Assembly: GCF_900185715.1 (NCBI RefSeq)
Contig: NZ_FYAS01000025.1
Location: 124,001-188,000 of the forward strand
Direction of reading: 5' to 3'
DNA length: 64,000 bases
DNA from: Allobosea sp. CS1GBMeth4
GTDB taxonomy: Bacteria > Pseudomonadota > Alphaproteobacteria > Rhizobiales > Beijerinckiaceae
Part shown: piece after piece, positions 55,618-63,171 of the stretch
Numbering within the stretch: the stretch's first letter is position 1
Layout: every line of letters starts with the position of its first letter
Made by a program: the position numbers and the translations under genes
Notes under the pieces: model-generated
What the model was told of the DNA's origin: nothing
The model's input: only the letters and a program-made list of their open reading frames with translations
Databases searched by the model: none

Positions 55618-57072
55618 TCAGACGCTGAGCCCGAACCTGACCCCGCCCCAGTGCCGGCCCCGGACGAAGATCGGCGCCGACAGGTCCTCCATCACCAGGA
55701 AATTGCCGCCGCCCATGTCGCGCCGGTAGGTCTGCAGCAGGAACGGCTTCTGGTTGCGCGCCGCGGCGAGTCCGGTCCGGTCGTCGAAGATCCGCCGGTT
55801 GCGGCAATTGGCGTTGTTCCACACCGGATCGGCCCCCTGCGGCTGCGAGTATTTGCGGTTGTGCGTCGGCAGGTAGCCGTTGCGGTCGACCGCCGCGCAG
55901 AACACGATGCGCTTGTTGGCCGACAGCAGCCTCTCCTGCACCGGCGGCAGCAGCCGGTCGGTCAGCGCGGTGAAGCGCGTCATGAACTGCTGCGGGTCGC
56001 TGCCGGCGATCGGCCGGTAGGCCTCGTCGAACAGGTCGGCGGGGCTGACCTCGCCCTTCGCCAGCGCTTCTTCGAACAGCGCCGCCATCGTCGCTGCAGT
56101 CTCGGTCGCGATCTCGATCATCTCCGATTGCGGCGTGCGCACGCCGGAGCCGGCGATCGCCCCGAGGATCGCCTCGCTGGTCGAGACCAGCGAGCTGGCA
56201 CGCCGCGCCGCGACCTCGAGATTGCGGCCGGACTGGTCGACCCCCGCGACGAGATCCCGCAGCTCGCCGCCGACCTGGGCGAAGGCCGCGGCGTTCTCGC
56301 GCGCCGGCGCGGAGATCGAGTCGATCTCGCCGATCAGGCCCACCACCGAGCGGCCGAAATGGTCGAGCTCGCCGATCTGCTGCGAGATGCCCAGGCTCTC
56401 CTCGCTGGCACGCCGCGCCGCCTGCGCGTTCGCCTCGCTCTGCTTGGCCAACTGGTCGACGGACGCGACCAGCGCGTCGAGCTGCCTGGCGCTGGCCGAG
56501 GTCGCGTCGCGCGTCTGCTCGGCGAGCTGCTTCACCGCCGCGGCGATCACGGCGAAGCCGCGCCCGGCGGCGCCGCTGCGCGCCGCCTCGACGCCGGCAT
56601 TGATCGAGAGCAGCTGGATCTCGCGCGTGATCGTCTGGATCGCCTCGCTCGCCTCGCGCACCTTGTGCGCCCGCGCCACCGCCTCGGTCAGGGCCTGCGA
56701 GATCGACTGCGCGCCCTCGGACAACTCGGCGATGTCGTGCTGCGCGGCGTTCAGCCCCTGCCGCACCGCGCCGGTGACGCGCTCGAGCCCGCTCTTGACC
56801 ACGGACGCCGCCTGCTGGGCGGCGTCGGCGGCCTGCTGGATGCCCTGATTGGAGCGCGACACCTGCTCGACCGAGGCGACGACGCGGTGCAGCCCGTCGG
56901 TCTGCCGCTCGAGCTCGGTGTTGACGTCGCCGATCCGGCCGGAGATGTCGGTGATTTCGGCGCTGAGCTTGCCGAAGCGCTCGGCGATGTCGAGCACGGC
57001 CCGCGCGGCCGCCTCCGCCCCGGGCGCATCCTCATAGGCGGGATCAGGCAGCTTGAGGGCCAGGGCGTGCAT
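55618..57072 (-). CDS. Soluble (cytoplasmic) chemoreceptor with C-terminal sensor-like domain
   Basis: First gene of the che block, 484 residues with no membrane segment. The signalling region is at about 25-300, with the hairpin-tip sequence LSINAGVEAARSGAAGRGFAVIA and flanking heptads. The C-terminal 150 residues contain DRNGYLPTHNRKYSQP, NRRIFDDRTGLAAARNQKPFL and the final IFVRGRHWGGVRFGLSV, a pattern known from many alphaproteobacterial receptors of this layout. Position and solubility match IcpA of rhizobia. A sensor at the C-terminus after the signalling domain is the reverse of normal receptors. Signal unknown. Confidence 0.87.
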   Translation of the reverse strand: MHALALKLPDPAYEDAPGAEAAARAVLDIAERFGKLSAEITDISGRIGDVNTELERQTDGLHRVVASVEQVSRSNQGIQQAADAAQQAASVVKSGLERVTGAVRQGLNAAQHDIAELSEGAQSISQALTEAVARAHKVREASEAIQTITREIQLLSINAGVEAARSGAAGRGFAVIAAAVKQLAEQTRDATSASARQLDALVASVDQLAKQSEANAQAARRASEESLGISQQIGELDHFGRSVVGLIGEIDSISAPARENAAAFAQVGGELRDLVAGVDQSGRNLEVAARRASSLVSTSEAILGAIAGSGVRTPQSEMIEIATETAATMAALFEEALAKGEVSPADLFDEAYRPIAGSDPQQFMTRFTALTDRLLPPVQERLLSANKRIVFCAAVDRNGYLPTHNRKYSQPQGADPVWNNANCRNRRIFDDRTGLAAARNQKPFLLQTYRRDMGGGNFLVMEDLSAPIFVRGRHWGGVRFGLSV

Positions 57073-57237
57073 CGCTGCGGCGCTTCCATCTTGGAGTTCT
57101 GCCCGTCGACCCTAAAAGAACAGGGTAAAGCCACGGTTAAGCGGGATTTCTGCGCGCGCAGGCGCGCCGGCGGCGGTTCCCTCCCCCCGGCGCCGCGGCT
57201 AGGCTGGCCGCGCAACGACAGATTGGGCAGGGGCCGC

Positions 57238-58113
57238 TTGAACAGCCGACAGCTCGAAACCTTCGCCGCGGTGATGAAGGCCGGCACGATCTCGCGCGCC
57301 GCCGAGCTGCTCGGCGTCACCCAGCCGGGCGTCAGCCGGACCATCGCCGAGCTCGAGCGCTCGCTCGGTTTCCGGCTCTTCGACCGCATCCGCAACCGCA
57401 TCGTCGCGACGCCCGAGGGCAAGCTGTTCTACACCGAGGTCGAGGCCTCCTTCCTCGGCATGGACACGCTGCGCGCCGCGGCTGCCCGCATCCGCGATCA
57501 TGGCACCGGGCAGTTGCGGGTCGGCTCGCTCTCGGCGCTCGGCTCCTCGCTGGTGCCGAGGGCGGTGCGCCGCTTCCGCGACAGGCGGCCGGAGATCGCG
57601 GTCACGCTGATGGTCCTGCCCTCGCGCGACGTGCGCGACGGCGTCGCATCCGGCGTCTTCGATATCGGCCTCGCCGCCGACGAGATCGACGTCTCCGGCG
57701 TCCTGCACCAGCCCTTCGTCCAGCCGCGCCTGCTCTGCGCCCTGCCGCTCGGACATCCGCTCGCGGAGAAGCAGCTGATCGGCCCGGCCGATCTGCACGA
57801 GACGCCCTTCATCGCCTATGTGCCGGAGGACCGCGCCCGCCAGCGTCTCGACCGGATCTTCGCCGATGCCGGCGCCAGGCCGCGCATCGTCGTCGAGACC
57901 ATCTATGCCGCCACCGTCTGCGCCCTCGTCGCCGAAGGGGTCGGCATCGGCCTGGTCAGCCCCTACGCCGTCGCCGGCGCCGACGCCTCGCGGCTGGTGC
58001 TGCGGCCCTTCGAGCCGAAGGTGCAGAGCCGCAGCCTGCTGATCCTGCCGCTCGACCGGCCGAAATCGCAGCTGGTGCGCGACTTCATCGACTGCCTGAT
58101 GGAGGTGCGCTGA
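57238..58113 (+). CDS. LysR-family transcriptional regulator
   Basis: Regulator of 291 residues, start TTG 57238 with GGCAGGGG upstream. HTH: LETFAAVMKAGTISRAAELLGVTQPGVSRTIAELERSLGFRLFDR. The effector domain (about 90-290) is similar to the CbbR/CysB-type binding fold, with LRVGSLSALGSSLVPRAVRRFRDRRPEI. It is divergent from the che operon by 165 bases and lies 87 bases before the PLP-lyase gene on the same strand, so it may control that lyase and the binding protein. Confidence 0.9.
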   Translation: MNSRQLETFAAVMKAGTISRAAELLGVTQPGVSRTIAELERSLGFRLFDRIRNRIVATPEGKLFYTEVEASFLGMDTLRAAAARIRDHGTGQLRVGSLSALGSSLVPRAVRRFRDRRPEIAVTLMVLPSRDVRDGVASGVFDIGLAADEIDVSGVLHQPFVQPRLLCALPLGHPLAEKQLIGPADLHETPFIAYVPEDRARQRLDRIFADAGARPRIVVETIYAATVCALVAEGVGIGLVSPYAVAGADASRLVLRPFEPKVQSRSLLILPLDRPKSQLVRDFIDCLMEVR

Positions 58114-58200
58114 TCATAACGGCCGGGCATCGAACCATGAGTCCCGGCTGATTGTCGCCGGCGGCGCGCCGCGGGAACCTCCTCCCGACAGGAGCCCGCC

Positions 58201-59385
58201 ATGCACGACGCAACCCGCACCGTTCACCATCCTGCCGTCGACGAGGAGGGCTATGCCAGCCTGACGGTGCCGACCCACCGCGCCTCGACCATCGTCTACC
58301 CCGACGCGGCGAGCTTCTTCGCCCGCAGGCATCGCGGCTTCGACGGCTACACCTACGGCCTTCATGGCACGCCGACGACGCGCACGCTCGAAGCCCAGCT
58401 CACCGCCCTGCATGGCGGGGTGCGCACCGTGCTCGTTCCGTCCGGCCAGGCGGCCGTCGCCATCGTCATGCTGTCCGTGCTGCTGCCGGGCGACAAGGTG
58501 CTGATCCCCGACCATGTCTACCCGCCGGTGCGCAGCTTCTGCGAGGAGCATCTCGCGCCGCGCGGCATCGCCTACGGCGTCTACGATCCGCTGATCGGCG
58601 CCGATATCGCCGGGCTGATCGACGACGCCGTCAAGCTGGTCTGGGTCGAGTCGCCGGGTTCCGGCACGATGGAGGTGCAGGACGTCCCGGCCATCGTCAG
58701 GGCGGCGAAGGCCAGGGGCGTGCTCGTCGGCTGCGACAACACCTGGGCGACCCCGCTGATCTTCAAGCCGCTCGCCCATGGCGCCGATTTCGCCTGCGAG
58801 GCGCTGACCAAATATGTCGGCGGCCATTCCGACCTGCTGCTCGGCTCGATCACCGTCGCCGATCTCGGCCTGCGCCAGATGCTGAAGGAGACGCTGCGCG
58901 GCCTCGGCGTCGGCGTCTCGCCCGACGAATGCCAGCTCGCCCTGCGCGGCATCGAGACCATGGCGCTGCGGCTCGCCCATATCGGCCGCGTCTCCGAGGA
59001 CTTCGCCCGCCGCATCGCGCGCTCGCCGGCGGTGGAGCGGGTGCTGCACCCCGCCCTGCCCTCCTGTCCCGGCCACGAATTCTGGCGACGCGACATGGGC
59101 CGCTCCTCCGGCGTGTTCAGCATCGTGCTGAAGCCGGCGCCGCACGCGCTGCTCGAAGCGGCGCTCTCCGCGCTCGCGGTCTTCGCCATCGGCGCCTCCT
59201 GGGGCGGCACGCGCAGCCTGATCGCGCCGATGGCGATCGCCGACGACCGCACGGTCACGCCATGGACCGACGACGGCATGGTCCTGCGCATCAGCATCGG
59301 CCTGGAGGCCGAGGACGATCTCTGGAACGACCTCGACGCCCTGCTCGCCGCGCTGGAACGGCCGGCAGCCGCCAGGGTCGCCTGA
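58201..59385 (+). CDS. metC: PLP-dependent trans-sulfuration-family enzyme (cystathionine beta-lyase-like)
   Basis: Cys/Met-metabolism PLP enzyme of 394 residues. Features: YTYGLHGTPTTRTLEAQLTALHGG near the start, VLVPSGQAAVAIVML cofactor segment, ESPGSGTMEVQDVPAI, GCDNTWATPLIFKPLAHGADF, and the Schiff-base Lys in EALTKYVGGHSDLLLG. The pattern fits beta-lyases of the MetC group. The downstream gene encodes an amino-acid binding protein, so the substrate may be an imported sulfur amino acid. Exact reaction is inference. Confidence 0.85.
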   Translation: MHDATRTVHHPAVDEEGYASLTVPTHRASTIVYPDAASFFARRHRGFDGYTYGLHGTPTTRTLEAQLTALHGGVRTVLVPSGQAAVAIVMLSVLLPGDKVLIPDHVYPPVRSFCEEHLAPRGIAYGVYDPLIGADIAGLIDDAVKLVWVESPGSGTMEVQDVPAIVRAAKARGVLVGCDNTWATPLIFKPLAHGADFACEALTKYVGGHSDLLLGSITVADLGLRQMLKETLRGLGVGVSPDECQLALRGIETMALRLAHIGRVSEDFARRIARSPAVERVLHPALPSCPGHEFWRRDMGRSSGVFSIVLKPAPHALLEAALSALAVFAIGASWGGTRSLIAPMAIADDRTVTPWTDDGMVLRISIGLEAEDDLWNDLDALLAALERPAAARVA

Positions 59386-59475
59386 GCCCGGAGCCTGGAG
59401 ACGACGATCGCGGCGGGGCAACGCCTCCGCCGCGCCGGGAGAGCCTGCCCAACCACAACGACAGGGGAGATGCCT

Positions 59476-60498
59476 ATGAAACCGACCTTGCTTCGCCTGG
59501 CCGCGACGCTCGCACTCACCGCCGGCCTCGCCGCGCCAGCCTTCGCCGCCGACACGCTCAAGACCATCCGCGAGCGCGGCAAGATCGTCTGCGGCACCAG
59601 CCCGGGTGTCGCCGGCTTCTCGACCCAGGACGCGAACGGCCGCTGGGAGGGCTTCGACATCGACATCTGCCGGGCGCTCGCCGCCGTCATCTTCGACGAC
59701 ACCGAGAAGGCCGCCTTCGTCTCTCTGACGTCGAAGGACCGGCTGATCGCGCTGCAGGCGGGCGAGATCGACGTGCTGCCGCGCACCACCACCTGGACGC
59801 TGTCGCGCAATGCCGGCCAGGGCGTCACCTTCACCACCGTCAACTACTATGACGGCCAGGGTTTCATGGTCTCGAAGAAGCTCGGCGTCTCCTCCGCCGC
59901 CCAGCTCGGCGGCGCCTCGGTCTGCGTCGCCCAGGGCACGACGAGCGAGCTCAACCTCGCGGATTATTTCCGCAAGCTCGGCGTGAAGTACGAGGCCGCC
60001 GCCTTCGGTACTTCGGAGGAGGCCCTGAAGGCCTATGAGTCGGGGCGCTGCGACGCCTACACCACCGACATCTCGGCGCTTTCGGCCGCGCGCATGAAGC
60101 TGCAGCAGATCGACAGTCACGTGATCCTGCCGGAGGTGGTCTCGAAGGAGCCGCTCGGCCCCTGGGTCCGCACCGGCGACGAGACCTGGTTCAACCTGGT
60201 GCGCTGGACGGTGCTCGCGCTGATCAACGCCGAGGAACTCGGCATCACCAAAGCCAATGTCAGGGAGATGCTGAAATCCTCCAATCCGGAGGTGAAGCGC
60301 TTCCTCGGCCTCGACGGCAAGATGGGCGAGGCGATGGGCGTCAGCAACGATTGGGTCGTGCGCATCATCGCCGCCGTCGGCAATTACGGCGAGAGCTTCG
60401 AGCGCCATCTCGGCAAGGATTCGCGCCTGAAGCTCGCGCGCGGGCCGAACGAGCTCTGGAGCAAGGGCGGCATCCAGTATTCCCCGCCGTTCCGGTGA
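59476..60498 (+). CDS. Periplasmic amino-acid ABC transporter substrate-binding protein
   Basis: Secreted family 3 binding protein of 340 residues. Signal peptide LLRLAATLALTAGLAAPAFAA, then TLKTIRERGKIVCGTSPGVAGFST, GRWEGFDIDICRALAAVIF and the LALQAGEIDVLPRTTTWTLSRN ligand-site block of the general/polar amino-acid group (AapJ/BztA-like). ATG 59476 is placed by the AGGGGAG upstream. No permease or ATPase gene follows, so the rest of the transporter must be elsewhere. It lies 90 bases after the PLP lyase. Confidence 0.88.
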   Translation: MKPTLLRLAATLALTAGLAAPAFAADTLKTIRERGKIVCGTSPGVAGFSTQDANGRWEGFDIDICRALAAVIFDDTEKAAFVSLTSKDRLIALQAGEIDVLPRTTTWTLSRNAGQGVTFTTVNYYDGQGFMVSKKLGVSSAAQLGGASVCVAQGTTSELNLADYFRKLGVKYEAAAFGTSEEALKAYESGRCDAYTTDISALSAARMKLQQIDSHVILPEVVSKEPLGPWVRTGDETWFNLVRWTVLALINAEELGITKANVREMLKSSNPEVKRFLGLDGKMGEAMGVSNDWVVRIIAAVGNYGESFERHLGKDSRLKLARGPNELWSKGGIQYSPPFR

Positions 60499-60571
60499 AC
60501 GACGCCCGTCGCGCGGTCACCTCCCCTTCCCCCGTGGAGAAGAGTTGGAGGGGGCGTAAGATTGCGTGCAG

Positions 60572-60598
60572 GTCCCTCCCGCGACAGGGAGGGACTTT
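60572..60598 (+). terminator. Candidate terminator after the amino-acid binding protein gene
   Basis: GTCCCTCCC (60572-60580) and GGGAGGGAC (60587-60595) form a perfect 9-bp stem with a six-base loop, followed by TTT. It sits 74 bases after the stop codon. The T run is short, so it may also be a plain palindromic repeat. Confidence 0.5.
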
Positions 60599-60701
60599 GG
60601 GCGCCCCGCTGAGTCGCGATGGGATCATTCAGGGCGGCTGGACGGAACTGCCAAGCTTCCCGGCGGTTCTAGACTCCGTTGCATCACCAAGGAGTATTGC
60701 C

Positions 60702-61148
60702 GTGCCCGCCATCAAGTCCCTCCTCGCCGGCGCTGCGGCGCTGATGCTGGTCACCGCCCCCGCGCTCGCCCAGCCGCGCACGCTCGGCCCGCAGACCGGC
60801 ACGGTCCGGATCGAGCAGATCTCCGTCGCCTTCCTCGCCTCGGGCGAACTCGGCGGCGGCACCCTCACCTGGCGCGGCCGCACCTACCCGATCTCGGTCG
60901 GCGGGCTCGGCATCGGCGGAATCGGCGCCTCGCGCGTCCTCGCCAGCGGGCGCGTCTACGGCTTGACGGATCGCGCCGACTTCGCCGGCGCCTATGTCCA
61001 GCTCAAGGAAGGCTGGGCGCTCGGCCGGGCCGGACAGGGCCGCCTCTGGCTGAAGAACGACAAGGGCGTGACCATCAGCCTCGACACCCGCCGCCAGGGG
61101 CTGCAGGCGACGATCGGTGCCGACGGCGTCGTGATCGCGTTCAAATAG
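60702..61148 (+). CDS. Secreted protein of unknown function
   Basis: Protein of 148 residues from GTG 60702, preceded by CAAGGAGTATTGCC. Signal peptide VPAIKSLLAGAAALMLVTAPALAQ, then a Gly-rich, beta-strand-like domain with GELGGGTLTWRGRTYPISVGGLG and ASRVLASGRVYGLTDRADFAGAYV and a repeated-strand end (LWLKNDKGVTISLDTRRQGL). I do not recognise a named family with certainty. It is convergent with the TRAP permease gene and has no partner in the window. Confidence 0.75.
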   Translation: MPAIKSLLAGAAALMLVTAPALAQPRTLGPQTGTVRIEQISVAFLASGELGGGTLTWRGRTYPISVGGLGIGGIGASRVLASGRVYGLTDRADFAGAYVQLKEGWALGRAGQGRLWLKNDKGVTISLDTRRQGLQATIGADGVVIAFK

Positions 61149-61180
61149 AGGCGAACCGGGCGGCCGCTTCGGCAGCCGCC

Positions 61181-63085
61181 CTATTTCACGGTGTCGGGCT
61201 GCACCGCAGGAGGCTCGGCGAGCGCGCTGGCGCCGCCCGGCGCGGGCGCGCGCTCCCGCCGCGGCCATTGCAGGGCCAGGACCGCGGCGACCAGCACCAG
61301 TCCGACCAGGTCGGTGATCCAGCCCGGCTTGATGAGGGTGAGCGCCGCGGCCAGCAGCATCGCCCGCTCCAGCCAGGTCGCGCGGGCGAGCAGGAAGCCG
61401 TGCAGCCCGGCCGCGAGCAGCAGCGCGCCGATCGAGGCGGAGAGCGCCGAGCCGAGGATGCGCGGCCAGTCCCCGATCATCAGCAGGGCCGGCTCGTAGA
61501 CGAACATGAAGGGCACGATGAAGCCGGCCGCGCCGATCTTCACCGCCGCCCAGCCGGTATCCCACAGATCCGACCTCGCCAGCCCCGCCGCGGCATAGAC
61601 CGCGAGCGCGACCGGTGGCGTGATCGCCGACAGGATGGCGAAGTAGAAGGCGAACATGTGCGCCGCGGGCGCGACCACGCCGAGCTTGATCAGCGCCGGC
61701 ACCAGCAGCGCCGTCATGATGATGTAGGCCGGTGTCGTCGGCATGCCCATGCCGAGCAGGATGCCCGCCACCATGGTCAGGATCAGCGCGAGCAGCAGGC
61801 TTTGCGCCGCCAGCGCGACCACGGCCTGCGTGAAGACGATTCCGACGCCGGTCAGCGAGATCGCCCCGATGACGATTCCGGCGCAGGCGCAGGCGAGCGC
61901 CACCGCCAGCGTACCCTTGGCGCCGTCGATCAGCGCGCCGACCAGATTGCCGAGGGTGACGTTGCCGCGCGTGCTGCGCCGGAGCGCCGCCACCGGGAAG
62001 CAGGCCAGCGTCCCGGCCAGCGCCGCCATCGGCGCGCTGTAGCCGGCATAGATGATCGCCAGGATGACGAGCACCGGAATGAACAGGTGTCCCTGCTCGC
62101 GGAAGACGGTGCCGAGCCGCGGCAGTTCGCTGCGCGGCAGCCCGGCGAGGCCGAGCCGCCGTGCCTCGAAATGGACCGCGCCGAAGCAGGCGATGTAGAA
62201 CAGCAGCGCCGGGATCAGCGCCCAGATCGTCACCTGCGCATAGGAGACTCCGAGGAACTCGGCCAGGACGAAGGCGGCGGCGCCCATGATCGGCGGCATG
62301 ATCTGCCCGCCGGTCGAGGCCACGGCCTCGACTCCGCCGGCGAAGGGCGCGCGGAAACCTGTGCGCTTCATCAGCGGGATCGTCATCGTCCCGGTGACCA
62401 TGACATTGGCGACGGCGCTGCCCGAGATCGTGCCGAACAGGCTCGACGAGATCACCGCGACCTTGCCGGGGCCGCCCGCGCTGCCGCCGGCGAGGCTCAT
62501 GGCGAAGTCCATGAACAGTCGCCCGGTGCCGGTGCGCTCGACGAAGGCGCCGAACAGCACGAAGATCATGACGTAGGCGGCCGAGACCGAGAGCGGGATG
62601 CCGAAGATGCCCTCGGTCGTCATGAACAGCTGGTCGAGCAGCCGCATCGGCTCGACCCTGGCGACGAACAGCGCATAGACGAGGAAGACCAGCGCGGTGA
62701 CCGGCAGCGCCCAGCCGATCACCCGGCGCGTCGCCTCCAGCACGACGACGATCAGCAGCACCGCGAGCACCATGTCTGCCAGCGTCAGGTCGTCCACATA
62801 GTAGATGCGGTTGACCAGGTAGTCGTAGTTCAGGAACAGGTAGAGGATCGGCACGCTGCCGACCGCCGCCCAGCCATAGTCGAGCCAGGATGGCCCGCCC
62901 TCCTGCCTCAGCCTGGCGCGGAAGAGCAGGAAGGTCAGCACCAGCGCGAAGAGCAGATGGGTGCCGCGGAAGATCACCGCCTCCGGCAGGCCAGCGACGA
63001 TGACCCAGACATGGTACAGCGACATCGCCACGGCGAGCGCGGCGATGATCAGCTGGCTCGCGGGGAGCTCACGTAGACGCTGCAT
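61181..63085 (-). CDS. TRAP transporter fused permease (4TM-12TM, TAXI type)
   Basis: Inner-membrane permease of 634 residues in which the small DctQ and large DctM subunits are one chain. The N-terminal 4-helix part spans about 1-160 (TFLLFRARLRQEGGPSWLDYG between helices); the large part contains the conserved ISSSLFGTISGSAVANVMVTG and GGVEAVASTGGQIMPPIMGAAAF segments, and later GILLGMGMPTTPAYIIMTAL. Fused permeases pair with TAXI binding proteins, and one is encoded upstream. The substrate is probably a dicarboxylate or glutamate-like compound, which is inference. Confidence 0.92.
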   Translation of the reverse strand: MQRLRELPASQLIIAALAVAMSLYHVWVIVAGLPEAVIFRGTHLLFALVLTFLLFRARLRQEGGPSWLDYGWAAVGSVPILYLFLNYDYLVNRIYYVDDLTLADMVLAVLLIVVVLEATRRVIGWALPVTALVFLVYALFVARVEPMRLLDQLFMTTEGIFGIPLSVSAAYVMIFVLFGAFVERTGTGRLFMDFAMSLAGGSAGGPGKVAVISSSLFGTISGSAVANVMVTGTMTIPLMKRTGFRAPFAGGVEAVASTGGQIMPPIMGAAAFVLAEFLGVSYAQVTIWALIPALLFYIACFGAVHFEARRLGLAGLPRSELPRLGTVFREQGHLFIPVLVILAIIYAGYSAPMAALAGTLACFPVAALRRSTRGNVTLGNLVGALIDGAKGTLAVALACACAGIVIGAISLTGVGIVFTQAVVALAAQSLLLALILTMVAGILLGMGMPTTPAYIIMTALLVPALIKLGVVAPAAHMFAFYFAILSAITPPVALAVYAAAGLARSDLWDTGWAAVKIGAAGFIVPFMFVYEPALLMIGDWPRILGSALSASIGALLLAAGLHGFLLARATWLERAMLLAAALTLIKPGWITDLVGLVLVAAVLALQWPRRERAPAPGGASALAEPPAVQPDTVK

Positions 63086-63121
63086 GGGATGTCACCGGGA
63101 CCGCTCTGGAGAACGGGGATG

Positions 63122-63149
63122 CGCCTCCGGCAGGATCGCGCCGGAGGCG
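63122..63149. repeat. Hairpin between TAXI binding protein and TRAP permease genes
   Basis: CGCCTCCGGC (63122-63131) and GCCGGAGGCG (63140-63149) form a perfect 10-bp stem with an 8-base loop, inside the 86-base gap between binding protein and permease. Without a T run it is more likely an mRNA-stabilising or attenuating element that lets the binding protein be made in excess. Confidence 0.6.
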
Positions 63150-63171
63150 GGGCGGGCTCGATCCGAGCGGG

